Below, in pieces: positions 1 through 9,066 of a DNA stretch of 41,668 nucleotides. Source of the stretch: Candidatus Cloacimonadota bacterium (GTDB lineage Bacteria > Cloacimonadota > Cloacimonadia > Cloacimonadales > PWNZ01). Made by a program: the position numbers and the translations under genes. A model generated the notes under the pieces. The model had not been told where the DNA came from, did not search any database, and was given only the letters and a program-made list of their open reading frames with translations. The first letter of the stretch is position 1. Each line of letters opens with the position of its first letter. The stretch covers positions 1 through 41,668 of the forward strand of contig PWOA01000056.1 in NCBI GenBank assembly GCA_003564155.1, read 5' to 3'.

Positions 1-152
1 AAAGCAGAATTGGTTAATGATGTTTCCGATTGATCTTGGACGTGGATAAATCCCGAGTACTATGGATGATAAGATTTTTTCGAGGTATTGAGGATTTGTT
101 AAATACCAGCTTTACCCTTCAGTTTCTCCAAGCCGCTACTCTAAGATATCCT

Positions 153-279
153 TAGTACCTTATCAAAAATATTCATGCTTTTTTTGGCAGAATATTCTCA
201 TTGTAGGGGCCGGGCTTGCCCCTGCCCGATAAGGGGCAACCGCAAGGGTTGCCCCTACATTTTGGTTCTGGCTTGACAT
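153..279 (+). repeat. Modular hairpin repeat, copy 1
   Basis: The element starts with a block beginning TAGTACCTTATC and ending GGCAGAATATT, which recurs at 34,482-34,520 (inverted) and 35,228. It ends in TTTTGGTTC and GGCTTG, the same end as the copies at 35,410 and 41,045. Between these flanks lies a GC-rich cassette with several stems: CGGGC/GCCCG (211-215, 224-228), GGGGCAACC/GGTTGCCCC (233-241, 247-255) and an outer TGTAGGGGC/GCCCCTACA (202-210, 251-259). The cassette differs from that in the other two complete copies. Confidence 0.75.
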
Positions 280-377
280 ACCGGTTGTCTCAATGCCCTT
301 GCGTTTTCTCTTATTTCTTAAGGATACTTGGCTGACGTCTTCTTGTCCAGCCGACCAAGAAGCATTTGGTAATGGTG

Positions 378-501
378 GTGTCTCAAAAGTTGGTGTAAAC
401 TAACAATTCATTGTTAGTCTCTTTATCGTAACTTCTAATAACTGGATACTTTTTACTTTATGTTCTATTCTTTTTTAAGGAGTGGATAATTATTCTACAC
501 A
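378..501. repeat. MITE-like 124-bp repeat, copy 1
   Basis: This is nearly identical to 2,139-2,262. It begins GTGTCTCAAAAGTTGGTGTA and includes a small palindrome AACAATTCATTGTT. It has no coding capacity. The first 22 bp recur with one change at 27,291-27,312, so this looks like the end of a mobile element or a non-autonomous derivative. Confidence 0.8.
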
Positions 502-502
502 T

Positions 503-559
503 ATTGTTTTGTTGTTCAGTAAAGTTCAACTTACTGCGTATGTAAGATAATATGTAACC
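503..559. repeat. Short dispersed repeat, copy 1
   Basis: About 55 bp containing TTTTGTTGTTCAGT and TTCAACTTACTG match 10,348-10,402 upstream of the C25 protease. It directly follows the 124-bp repeat, so the two may be parts of one composite element. The inverted ends seen in the 10,325-10,402 copy are weaker here. Confidence 0.65.
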
Positions 560-1003
560 ACGCTACTGCATTATATAGATTTAAGCATAACAGGGTAAAT
601 CCTGAAGAAATCGGGGGTTATAATTCGTCACCGGTAAACTCTGCTACTCTCTCTCAGGGAAACTAATATCAATATTTTGTGAAGCATAGAAGGTAAAAAC
701 AATAACAAGGGATGATGGAAGAGTTGTTAATGGGCAAGATAAGGCTGGCGAGGGAAATATAATATAATATTATGAACGTAGTTTAAGATATTCTGATACA
801 CTAATACTTGTAAAGTATTAAAAGATTAAAATAGTAAATCGCCATGCCGTTTAAGATGTATTTTTACGCTATCATTATATGCGGTAAAACGTATGATTGG
901 ATATTTGCAGTGTCTAAACTCTGTATAGAATACAGAAAAAACTTTACAAAATTAATGACTATTTAATGTTACCGGGAAATGAGTAAGTGGAGTACGAAAA
1001 ATT

Positions 1004-1600
1004 ATGCAAAGAAAAATTATGATAATTTATTTGTCAATATCGATGTTTTTACTTACACTCACTTTTTGTGTTAAGAAAGGGGATATTATTGAGGAAATAG
1101 GATTTGAAGTTGATGCTACCCTTTTGGATGAAGTTTATCATTTTAAAGGTTTGTCATTGAGTTTCCAACCTCCGAAGGGCTGGACTGACATAACCGAATA
1201 TGTTGTAAAAAGAGTCGATAATGGATTTGAATATGATAAAGAATCTCCCTCTCCAACGATATTAAAAGTTTTTAGCAGTGAAGATATAGAAGCGATATGT
1301 TCCCTGATTGACTATACGAGTATAGTCGATCAACATTACTCTGACGATAATCTTAACACTCTTTTAGAAGATTTGTCTGTCGGGAAAAATGTTCTTAGAA
1401 CCGGAACATATACCTATCATGGATTTATTTTTCGTCAATTAACTATAAGAGATGAGGGGATAGTTAACATTAAGTTGTTAATTAACAGGAATGATAGAGA
1501 GCAATATTTTATAATTAACTATCATATCGACAACAAAGCTTATCAAGATAATTTAAAAGCAATTGAGTCCTCAATTGGTTCAATAAAAAAAAATAAATAG
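1004..1600 (+). CDS. Putative exported or lipid-anchored hypothetical protein
   Basis: The product is 198 aa and I do not recognise the family. The N terminus is a signal-like segment: a short basic start, then a hydrophobic stretch at about residues 5-22 ending LTFC. That Cys could be lipidated, but Phe at -1 is not a canonical lipobox. The rest is soluble, with a segment around residues 45-60 (LSLSFQPPKGW) that resembles small periplasmic proteins of the DcrB/PsbP-like kind, a weak impression only. A GGAG lies about 10 nt before the ATG. The stop overlaps the ribosome-binding site of the next gene, so the two are probably cotranscribed. Confidence 0.65.
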   Translation: MQRKIMIIYLSISMFLLTLTFCVKKGDIIEEIGFEVDATLLDEVYHFKGLSLSFQPPKGWTDITEYVVKRVDNGFEYDKESPSPTILKVFSSEDIEAICSLIDYTSIVDQHYSDDNLNTLLEDLSVGKNVLRTGTYTYHGFIFRQLTIRDEGIVNIKLLINRNDREQYFIINYHIDNKAYQDNLKAIESSIGSIKKNK

Positions 1601-1611
1601 GAGATTGTATT

Positions 1612-1911
1612 ATGGTTATCAAAAGAACAATGGCAATAATTGTTTTAACTATTGTATTACTTTGTATGTTAGCTTGTAGCGCTCATGTACATAGTGTGGG
1701 TGACGGACCGAGGACAGGTGATTCTTATCAGCAAAGACAGTGGTATGCACTTTGGGGACTTATTCCGTTGAATGAAGTTGATACAAATCATATGGCTGGG
1801 AATAGCATTGATTATGAAATAAAAACTGAGACGCGCTTTATCGATTTCGTAATCAGTTATTTTACAGGTTTTGCTACAATAAACTGTAGATCAGTAACTG
1901 TAACAAGATAA
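1612..1911 (+). CDS. Small Bor-like lipoprotein
   Basis: The product is a 99-aa predicted lipoprotein. A hydrophobic leader at residues 8-21 ends in a CMLAC lipobox with Cys22 as the likely lipidated residue. The mature part has RQWYALWGLIPLN followed by a C terminus rich in T and V (RSVTVTR), which recalls Bor-type lipoproteins (phage lambda Bor family); the assignment is by general resemblance. AGGAG sits 9 nt before the ATG and overlaps the previous stop codon. It probably lies in the outer membrane or periplasm. Its role is unknown. Confidence 0.7.
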   Translation: MVIKRTMAIIVLTIVLLCMLACSAHVHSVGDGPRTGDSYQQRQWYALWGLIPLNEVDTNHMAGNSIDYEIKTETRFIDFVISYFTGFATINCRSVTVTR

Positions 1912-1936
1912 TTACAACCGAACCAGAGAGGACTCA

Positions 1937-2427
1937 ATGATTTTAAAATAAGGGATAGCTTCGTTTTTGTGTAAAGATTGCCGTGATGCTCACACTGCTT
2001 ATGATAACATCGTAGAGCTGTCGATCGACACAGATACAGCTGACCAACTTAAAGAAAAGAACTTACACGTATTGCCGACTGATGATGTCCGATTATTGGT
2101 GCAGATAACAAGAAGTTTATCGATGATAATTACAAGTAGTGTCTCAAAAGTTGGTGTAAAAGAACAATTCATTGTTAGTCTCTTTATCGTAACTTCTAAT
2201 AACTGGATACTTTTTACTTTATGTTCTATTCTTTTTTAAGGAGTGGATAATTATTCTGCACACTTAGCCAGTATACCGGAGCTGGAAGCTCTGTGAAAAT
2301 TCTGACCTATCGAATTTACCCCGCTAAATGCGCAGCAATATTTAACTGGGGATTGTCCGGAGATACTGAAAGACAAAATAATATTAAGTACAACAACGAT
2401 TTCATTGATATCCATCCCCTGGAGTGA
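1937..2427 (+). pseudogene. Decayed gene split by a MITE-like repeat
   Basis: An ATG at 1937 with AGAGG upstream reads MILK, meets TAA at 1949-1951, then continues in the same frame with protein-like sequence (CKDCRDAHTAYDNIVE and on) up to about 2138. There the 124-bp repeat begins. Just after the repeat (2266-2427) another open stretch reads SQYTGAGSSVKILTYRIYP and ends at TGA. The simplest reading is one gene with a nonsense codon that was then interrupted. The two parts are not in the same frame once the repeat is removed, so a further indel or two unrelated remnants are possible. I do not recognise the family. Confidence 0.35.
2139..2262. repeat. MITE-like 124-bp repeat, copy 2
   Basis: This is nearly identical to 378-501, with differences only at a few bases. 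It begins GTGTCTCAAAAGTTGGTGTA and ends near TTCTGCACAC, so GTG and CAC could be minimal inverted ends. It lies between two stretches that both look like decayed coding sequence. Confidence 0.8.
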
Positions 2428-2551
2428 TTAACTTTATATAGCTTTTCATCGAGAAAGGGTTGTGTTTATGATCATAAATTAATTATTGACAATTATACGA
2501 AGCACAACTTATACAGCTATAAATAGATAATCGAGGAAAAGGGAGTTATTG

Positions 2552-4576
2552 ATGATTCATTATCCAGCAACAAAAAAAGAAAATATTGAAGAGGAGCATT
2601 TTGGAGTTATAGTTAAGGATTCCTACCGATGGTTAGAAGACGATAGTTCTCTCGCAACCGGGAAATGGGTGAAAGAACAGCAGGCTTTAACAGAATCAGT
2701 GTTAGATGAGTATCCTGAACGCTACAATATCTTGACTAGGCTTAAAGAGCTCAACAATTATGAAAAGATAAGTTCTCCTGTAAAGCGAGGTGCTTGGTAT
2801 TATTTCAGTAAGAATGACGGGCTACAAAATCAATACGTTATTTACAGAAAAAGATCATTAGATGCAGATCCGGAGCTCTTTTTTGATCCAAATACTCTCT
2901 CTGAAGACGGTACAACTACGGCTGAAAATGTAGGTTACTCCAAAGATTATAAATATGTTGCCTACTTAATATCCAAAGCAGGAGCGGATGCCGGCGAGTT
3001 TTGGATAATGGATGTTGAGACAAAATCCTTCATAGAGGATAAACTTTTAAATATGCGTATGACCTCTGCTGCCTGGTACAAGGACGGTTTCTTTTACAGC
3101 CGTTATGACAATGAACAAGACTATACGAAACAAGATCATAACCAAAAGGTCTATTACCACAAACTCGGTGATATACAAGAAAACGATAAGCTCATCTATG
3201 AAGATTCTGCAAATCCTTTGAGATACAACATCGCCCGAGTCTCAGATGATCAAAGATATCTTTTCATATACGTATTTGAAGGAACATCAGGCGTAAATAT
3301 ATACTATAAATCCCCGGAAGAAGACTCTGAATTCAAAACTCTAGTAGTCAGCGGGTTCAAAAATGAGTATGAGATACTTGATGATTATGAGGAAGGCTGT
3401 TTTTACCTCTTTACCAACCAAAATGCCAAGAACTATCGCTTAGTCAAAGTGAATCTGCGTAAATCCGTTGATAATTGGGAAGATATCATACCGGAACGAG
3501 ATTATCTCCTGGATGGTGTAACTATAGCTGGTGGGAAAATCATAGCAATATTCATCAAAGATGTTACTTCAAAGATAGAAATACTTGACTTACAGGGTAA
3601 TTTCCTGTACGAGATCGAAATGCCCTATCAAGGAACAGCCTACTTTTTATCCGGGAAAAAAGAAGATCAGGAGGGGGTATTTGCTTTTTCATCTTATATC
3701 CGTCCCGATCAAAGATTTCATTACGATATCCAGTCGAATAAGAAGACTTTTCTGGGCACCGACCCTGTCAAAGCGGAATATGAAGACCTGATTTCAGAGC
3801 AGGTCTTTTTCGAATCTAAAGATGGTTGTAATGTTCCTATGACCTTGATCTACAAAAAAGGGATTAATAGGAATAGGAATAATCCTGTTTCTCTTTACGG
3901 ATATGGAGGTTATAATATATCTCTCACTCCCTGGTTTAATGTAAACTCAATGCTCTTTCTTGAACGAGGTGGTATAAATGTGATTGTCAATTTGCGTGGT
4001 GGTGGTGAATACGGAGAAAGATGGCACGAACAGGGGATGCTTTTCAACAAACAGAATGTCTTTGATGATTTTATATATGCAGCAGAATACCTTATCAGAG
4101 AGGGTTATACCAATCCCGGTAAGATTGCTATATCAGGTGGATCTAATGGAGGATTATTAGTTGCAGCTTGTATGCTACAAAGACCTGATCTTTTCAAGGT
4201 TGCCATACCAATGATGGGAGTTTTAGATATGCTAAGATTCCATAAGTTTACATGTGGTTGGGGCTGGATGGTCGAATACGGTAATCCGGAAGAAGAAGAG
4301 CATTTTTTCAATCTGTTGAAATATTCTCCTTTACATAATGTTCGCAAAGGAGTGCAATATCCGGCAACTATGGTAGTTACTGCTGATCATGATGACAGAG
4401 TTATACCCGGGCATTCCTTTAAATTTGTCGCTGCATTACAGGATCAATCCGAGCAAGATTTACCTTTGCTGCTATATACTCAGATTGCATCATCTCATGG
4501 TTCAAGCAGTATGAATAAAGGTTTGGAGAAGACTGCTGATGTTTATAGTTTTATGTTCAAGTATTTGGGAATGTGA
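2552..4576 (+). CDS. Prolyl oligopeptidase (S9A serine peptidase)
   Basis: The product is a 674-aa peptidase that cleaves after proline in short peptides. It has the usual layout: an N-terminal segment (YPATKKENIEEEHFG, then YRWLED), a beta-propeller over about residues 70-400 and a C-terminal alpha/beta hydrolase. The nucleophile is in GGSNGG (Ser about 531), the acid in ADHDDRV (Asp about 614-615) and the His in SSHGSS (about 649). YGYGGY and RGGGEYGERWHEQG are further family signatures. There is no signal peptide, so it is probably cytoplasmic. I chose the ATG at 2552, with GGGAG 7 nt upstream; a TTG just before it is less likely. The length is normal for the family. Confidence 0.95.
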   Translation: MIHYPATKKENIEEEHFGVIVKDSYRWLEDDSSLATGKWVKEQQALTESVLDEYPERYNILTRLKELNNYEKISSPVKRGAWYYFSKNDGLQNQYVIYRKRSLDADPELFFDPNTLSEDGTTTAENVGYSKDYKYVAYLISKAGADAGEFWIMDVETKSFIEDKLLNMRMTSAAWYKDGFFYSRYDNEQDYTKQDHNQKVYYHKLGDIQENDKLIYEDSANPLRYNIARVSDDQRYLFIYVFEGTSGVNIYYKSPEEDSEFKTLVVSGFKNEYEILDDYEEGCFYLFTNQNAKNYRLVKVNLRKSVDNWEDIIPERDYLLDGVTIAGGKIIAIFIKDVTSKIEILDLQGNFLYEIEMPYQGTAYFLSGKKEDQEGVFAFSSYIRPDQRFHYDIQSNKKTFLGTDPVKAEYEDLISEQVFFESKDGCNVPMTLIYKKGINRNRNNPVSLYGYGGYNISLTPWFNVNSMLFLERGGINVIVNLRGGGEYGERWHEQGMLFNKQNVFDDFIYAAEYLIREGYTNPGKIAISGGSNGGLLVAACMLQRPDLFKVAIPMMGVLDMLRFHKFTCGWGWMVEYGNPEEEEHFFNLLKYSPLHNVRKGVQYPATMVVTADHDDRVIPGHSFKFVAALQDQSEQDLPLLLYTQIASSHGSSSMNKGLEKTADVYSFMFKYLGM

Positions 4577-4861
4577 TTTATAATAAAGGTTAATAATTAG
4601 TTGTAGAATTGTAAATTGTTGACTAATAGATTTGAGAAGATTTATTATTTAGAAAGCAATAACCGGGATAAATTGGAGAGACCTTAGATTACATGAATAA
4701 GAGCTTAATAATTGCAGATGTTTAAAGATGTAATTGATTGTTGGAGTTGATAACTTGATAATAGAATATTTTATAAGCATGATGCCCAATTCGGGATGAA
4801 CTTCGCAGTTTGAATTATAGTTACTTTTACCTTAAAGAAAGAGAATATACAGGAGATCAGT

Positions 4862-5329
4862 ATGGAACAAAGACAACCCAAAGATTATTTATGCTATTGT
4901 GGATTGTATTGCAAGATGTGTAGTATGATAGCTATTACTCCCAAACATGCCGGCACTCTTTTAGAATCACTTAAAGAAGACGGTTGGGAAAACTTCGGAC
5001 CTTATGTTTATCAAGGTTTTGATAAATTCTGGGAAATCTTGAATGCACTTAGTCGTACCGATATTACAACTACCTTATGTAGAGGAGATTGTGGCAACCC
5101 TGATTGCGAGATTAGAATTTGTGCAAGAACAAAGCATCTGGATGTTTGTGCTTTATGTGATGATTATCCATGTGATAAGCTTCAAGAACTTTCAGGATGC
5201 TATCCTTTCATATTACAAAATAATGATAGGATAAAAGTGATAGGGCTGGAGAAGTGGCTCTTAGAACAGGAGAAGTTGGTAGCTGAAGGCTTGAATAACA
5301 GGATATTACGAGATCGTTTTGTTGATTAG
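4862..5329 (+). CDS. Cys-rich DUF3795 family protein
   Basis: The product is 155 aa with the Cys pattern of DUF3795 proteins. CYCGLYCKMC lies near the N terminus (Cys11, 13, 17, 20). A second cluster, from LCRGDCGNPDC through CALCDDYPCDKL, follows in the middle. The cysteines suggest metal or Fe-S binding, but no activity is established for the family. AGGAG sits 7 nt before the ATG. The gene stands alone between two gene-free gaps of about 285 and 220 bp. Confidence 0.8.
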   Translation: MEQRQPKDYLCYCGLYCKMCSMIAITPKHAGTLLESLKEDGWENFGPYVYQGFDKFWEILNALSRTDITTTLCRGDCGNPDCEIRICARTKHLDVCALCDDYPCDKLQELSGCYPFILQNNDRIKVIGLEKWLLEQEKLVAEGLNNRILRDRFVD

Positions 5330-5548
5330 TTTACTAGGGGGAAATCAATTTACGATTTGGACAAAGGGTTTAAAGTTGGATTAGTGAACTAATAGACTCA
5401 TAGAATAGGGGTGGAGAGCCGAGAGTAAAGGAGTTATATTAATATTACAGGTTTAATAGAGTATATAATCAAGTAATTGTGGAAATCCAATTATTACTTT
5501 GATTACAAAAATGATCAAGTAAGACCGTTAAAATAGTTCTAAATAATT

Positions 5549-6547
5549 TTAGAAAGCGTACTGTAGAGAAACCTGATTAATCAACCCCAAATCACCATAA
5601 GATGATATTGCATAATCTATTACATAATTATTGAGAGTTATACCGAACCCTAATGATATCCCCGACAGGAAATCATAATCACCGCCTAATCTCCAGTCAC
5701 CACCTCTAGTGTTATATCCGGTTCTTAAGCTAAGCATCGGATGAATGGCATATTCAGTTCCTGCACTTAAAGTGAAATTATGATCAAAGGGTTTATATAG
5801 GTCCAGAACAAAACTTAAATTGTGATGGGGGAAATAATGAAAACCGATACCGAAAGTAGTAGGCAGATCCTCTTTGTATTCTTCGGATGTATGGTAGGTG
5901 ATTTGAGTTCCGATATTTTTAAGGATAACTCCTAAGATTAATTGTTCATTGGTAGTTTGATGATGTAAGGCTAAATCAACAGCTGCAGCAGTAGCGGAAT
6001 GTTCATCTAATTGTTCACGAATGAGTTTTGCAGTCATACCGATGTTAAGCATCTCATGTATATACCGACTAAGTGAAGCACCAAACACGATATTATTAGC
6101 TCCAAATTCGCCGGCAGTTCCCATATAGTTTCCTTGTTCATCGACAACTGTTCTCGTAATGCTACTATTACCAAGATATTGGGCGAAAAATGCCAGATAG
6201 GTATCTTCTCGCGGTGGGAAAGCAAAAACAACCGATCCACCGTGAAACCCTTCAAAGTAATTAATATAAGTCGAAGAAACCATCTTCTTTGATAACTGTA
6301 CCAAACCTGCCGGATTATAAAAAACAGCATTAGGATCATCGGACAAACCGATGAAACTGTTTGCCATAGCGGCGGATCTGGCAGAGTATGAAACTCGTAA
6401 AAAATTAAATCCGCTAGTACCGACATTATCGTTAGCAGATAATGGTTTAAATACGAGAGTCATCAGTATCAAAGTCAGGAAAGTATATAATGTAAACAAT
6501 TTCGTGTTTCGTATATAACTACGATTTTTATTATACTTGTATTTCAT
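5549..6547 (-). CDS. PorV/UPF0164-like outer-membrane beta-barrel
   Basis: The product is a 332-aa predicted barrel. A signal peptide (basic start, hydrophobic LFTLYTFLTLILMTLVF, then LSAND) is followed by the family's opening GTSGFNFLRVSYSARSAAMANSFIGL and DPNAVFYNPAGL, then alternating beta strands and a terminal aromatic (SLQYAF). Members act as outer-membrane proteins; PorV itself helps type IX secretion. I chose the ATG at 6547 because AGGAG lies 8 nt before it; a longer open frame exists upstream. The gene overlaps the EIIA-like gene by 17 nt, so the two are probably translationally coupled as the last genes of the mtnA operon. Its cargo or substrate is unknown. Confidence 0.8.
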   Translation of the reverse strand: MKYKYNKNRSYIRNTKLFTLYTFLTLILMTLVFKPLSANDNVGTSGFNFLRVSYSARSAAMANSFIGLSDDPNAVFYNPAGLVQLSKKMVSSTYINYFEGFHGGSVVFAFPPREDTYLAFFAQYLGNSSITRTVVDEQGNYMGTAGEFGANNIVFGASLSRYIHEMLNIGMTAKLIREQLDEHSATAAAVDLALHHQTTNEQLILGVILKNIGTQITYHTSEEYKEDLPTTFGIGFHYFPHHNLSFVLDLYKPFDHNFTLSAGTEYAIHPMLSLRTGYNTRGGDWRLGGDYDFLSGISLGFGITLNNYVIDYAISSYGDLGLINQVSLQYAF

Positions 6548-7022
6548 CTTCCAGTCTCCTGAAAATTTTGTAAAGTCCTTCTTTTGTTTTTTCATTAAAA
6601 ACTTGTGAGCGATTATCAGGATTCCTGAAGAATTCCGAAACCTTGCTCAAAACTTTAATATACCCACTTTTATTATTAATAGGAATGACAAAACAAGAAA
6701 CGAGTTTAACTTTTTTATTATCAATGGAATTAAAGTCCATCTCCTTGTCAAGCAGATAAACAACAGCCCTAAAAGATCTGATTGCTTCATCACGAACATG
6801 AGGTATTGCAATTTGATTACCAATACCGGTAGACATAGCATTTTCTCTTTCTACGAGCTTATTGTAAATAGTGTTATAATCTGAAATAATATTCTTGGAC
6901 TCTAATAATTTTACAATGCTTTGAAGGCATTGTTGTTTTTCTGTGATTGAGGGGTCGAATTGGTTTTTATTCGGTATAGTTTTCCAACCGTGTATAATTA
7001 AGTCAGGTGTAAAGATACTCAT
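6531..7022 (-). CDS. PTS EIIA-like (PtsN/fructose type) protein
   Basis: The product is a 163-aa protein of the EIIA type 2 domain family (EIIA-Ntr/EIIA-Fru). The signature around the phosphorylatable His is clear: RENAMSTGIGNQIAIPHVRDE, with His75. The C-terminal half (VKLVSCFVIPINN, then HLLA-type helices replaced by YIKVLSKVSEFF) fits the same fold. No EIIB or EIIC gene is nearby, so a regulatory role like PtsN is more likely than sugar transport. It lies 29 nt downstream of the deaminase gene and overlaps the barrel gene. Confidence 0.85.
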   Translation of the reverse strand: MSIFTPDLIIHGWKTIPNKNQFDPSITEKQQCLQSIVKLLESKNIISDYNTIYNKLVERENAMSTGIGNQIAIPHVRDEAIRSFRAVVYLLDKEMDFNSIDNKKVKLVSCFVIPINNKSGYIKVLSKVSEFFRNPDNRSQVFNEKTKEGLYKIFRRLEDEIQV

Positions 7023-7051
7023 TATTTCTCTATTATTAAAACTATGTGTGT

Positions 7052-8374
7052 TTAATCTTCAATCATTTTTTTGTGGTAATAATATGCTCGATCTTTTATC
7101 TCTTCTTCATCAAGAGTAAGTAACTGCCTATTATACATAATCGTCTTACCATTGATTACAACGTCACTCACAGTATTTGATGAAAGACTATATACTATTT
7201 GCGAGTAGGGATTGTAAGCTGGTAACGATTCAATGTTATCGGTATCAATTACAATTATATCAGCTTGCTTACCTATTTCCAATGAACCGATCAAGTTATC
7301 TTTTCCTAATGCTTTTGCGGCATTGATAGTAACGAACTTAACAACTTCACTTGCCGGTAAGGCAGTAGGGTCACTATTTAAAGCTTTATGGACTCTTGCA
7401 GTAATACCCATTTCTTCGATGATAGATAAATTGTTATTGCTGGCGACACCGTCAGTACCTAAAGTCATATTTATACCTTTAAGGAAGCATTTTTGAAATG
7501 GTATAAACCCTGACGCTAATTTTAAATTACTTTTTGTATTAACCGAGATGTGAACTTTTTTTTCAGATAGAATATCGATATCTTCATCGTTTAACCACAC
7601 ACAATGAGCCAGAATAGATTTATCGCTAAAAAATCCAAGATCGTTTAAATAGGCTACCGGACTTTTTTTATGCAGATCCATACAGTCGTCATATTCTTTT
7701 TTTGTTTCGGCTAAATGCGTATGTAATAGTATATCATACTCTTTAGCTAAATGAATGGTTTTTTGAAGGGTTTCTTTCTCACAGGTATAAATTGAATGAG
7801 GAGACAAGGATATATCTATGAGTTTACTTTGTTTATATTGATCCCTGAGAGATATAAAATAATCAAAAATCATAGCACTATTTTCGTAACCTGCTACCGG
7901 AAAGTCAAGAATCCCTTCGCCAATAACAGCTCTTACACCTGCTTCCGTTGCTGCTTTTGCTATTTGTTTGCCACGGAAATAGTTGTCATTAAACATAACG
8001 ATTCCGTTTTTAATTAGCTCTGCAATTCCATGTAAAGAAGAATGATAGATGAATTCATCATTGATCATTTTTGATTCTTTAGGCCAGATATGTTCGTTAA
8101 GCCATGTGTGCAGTGGAAGATCGTCTGCTAATCCTTTGAAATAAGCCATCGGGATATGAGTATGTGAATTTATGAAACCGGGCATGACAATTTTTCCTGA
8201 TGCATCTATTGTTTGAGCGGGTAGATAATTAGTATGAGTAATACTATCATCTCCCATAGCAACTATTTGCTGATTATTAACAGCAATCCATCCATGGGAA
8301 ATAACTTTCATGTCTGAGTTTATTGTTAAAACAGTACCATTTTTAATTAGAAGATCAATGTCTTTTGTTTGCAT
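7052..8374 (-). CDS. mtaD: 5-methylthioadenosine/S-adenosylhomocysteine deaminase
   Basis: The product is a 440-aa amidohydrolase of the MtaD/SsnA/TrzN group, predicted to deaminate MTA or SAH to the inosine derivative. Metal and catalytic positions are present: HTH in GFINSHTHIPM (His71, His73), His192 in SPHSIYTC, HTHLAE (His219, Glu222), His256 in AHCVWL and Asp307 in GTDGVASNNNL. GLADDLPLHTWLNEHIWP (about 81-98) is typical of MtaD. It lies downstream of mtnA and the aldolase, which supports MTA as the physiological substrate. Other amidohydrolases of this group act on guanine or triazines, so the substrate is inferred from motif and context. Confidence 0.85.
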   Translation of the reverse strand: MQTKDIDLLIKNGTVLTINSDMKVISHGWIAVNNQQIVAMGDDSITHTNYLPAQTIDASGKIVMPGFINSHTHIPMAYFKGLADDLPLHTWLNEHIWPKESKMINDEFIYHSSLHGIAELIKNGIVMFNDNYFRGKQIAKAATEAGVRAVIGEGILDFPVAGYENSAMIFDYFISLRDQYKQSKLIDISLSPHSIYTCEKETLQKTIHLAKEYDILLHTHLAETKKEYDDCMDLHKKSPVAYLNDLGFFSDKSILAHCVWLNDEDIDILSEKKVHISVNTKSNLKLASGFIPFQKCFLKGINMTLGTDGVASNNNLSIIEEMGITARVHKALNSDPTALPASEVVKFVTINAAKALGKDNLIGSLEIGKQADIIVIDTDNIESLPAYNPYSQIVYSLSSNTVSDVVINGKTIMYNRQLLTLDEEEIKDRAYYYHKKMIED

Positions 8375-8454
8375 TATAGCTCCTTGGTATTATTCAAGAT
8401 TAATATAAAAAATCGCTATAAATTACAGGTCAATAAGTCAAGCATTTCATTTGT

Positions 8455-9057
8455 TTATGATTTATTTTTCAAATCCAAGATATATGTAGCTGCTTTATCA
8501 AGCGAACAATCGCCAACGATGATTCCTTCGGGATGACCTCCCATAATAACAATATTTGGGGAAGCATTACGGTTATTAATTAATACACTTTCAATGTTTT
8601 CCGCTAATTGAACAGTCCCGTATTTGTATTCAGGATCAGTTGACGGAAACTTGAACATCATCGATTTCCATAGTTCCATGCTATGAACATGTATGACGGC
8701 TTTTATAGATTTGTTCACTTTATAAAATGCAGCATGAGATAGACTTTCCGAAGAAGCTTTGATAGCTCCGGTACATCTAAGATAATTGTCTTTTATGTTA
8801 TAACTCGTAACCAAAGCAAAATGATCAAAATCCAATTTAGAGAGATGTCCGGTTTGAGATCCGGTAATAACAAAATGGTCACTGTTGTTATACCTTATGC
8901 TAATATTGCCATAACCTACACCATTTTGATGTGATCCTATAAGTTCATTATGCAGCAGTTTATCTCGCCAGGAATTGATTTCACATAGTTGATCGGGAAA
9001 CAGGTAGTTTTCATCTTTATGTGTCCAATCACAATGAAATTTTATTATACCTTCCAT
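8455..9057 (-). CDS. Class II aldolase family protein (MtnB/Ald2-like)
   Basis: The product is 200 aa with the class II aldolase/adducin fold. Signatures are GYGNISIRY (about 48-56), VITGSQTG (63-70), SSESLSH with the likely catalytic Glu104, HVHS zinc ligands (His123, His125) and a third His in GGHPEGI (about 175). The gene sits 9 nt downstream of mtnA, so its substrate is probably methylthioribulose 1-phosphate. It could then be either the MtnB dehydratase or the aldolase of the DHAP shunt, which gives DHAP and methylthioacetaldehyde. The sequence alone does not settle which. No mtnC, mtnD or mtnX-like gene is in the window, which leans to the aldolase. Confidence 0.75.
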   Translation of the reverse strand: MEGIIKFHCDWTHKDENYLFPDQLCEINSWRDKLLHNELIGSHQNGVGYGNISIRYNNSDHFVITGSQTGHLSKLDFDHFALVTSYNIKDNYLRCTGAIKASSESLSHAAFYKVNKSIKAVIHVHSMELWKSMMFKFPSTDPEYKYGTVQLAENIESVLINNRNASPNIVIMGGHPEGIIVGDCSLDKAATYILDLKNKS

Positions 9058-9066
9058 AAAGAGTCC

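Larger units (their letters stand above)
1..1003. other. Gene-free stretch with dispersed repeats
   Basis: I see no convincing coding region here. The stretch holds a hairpin-rich repeat (about 153-279), a 124-bp MITE-like repeat (378-501) and a short repeat (503-559) that recurs upstream of the C25 protease. Positions 131-155 also match, in inverted orientation, the sequence beside the large palindrome near 27,270. The rest is AT-rich and without recognisable signals, except a GGAG upstream of the first gene. Confidence 0.6.

Noticed and set aside
1967-2239. 90-aa ORF from a TTG start
   Set aside because: Its second half is the 124-bp non-coding repeat and its start has no ribosome-binding site. 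The first half is better read as part of a decayed gene starting at 1937.
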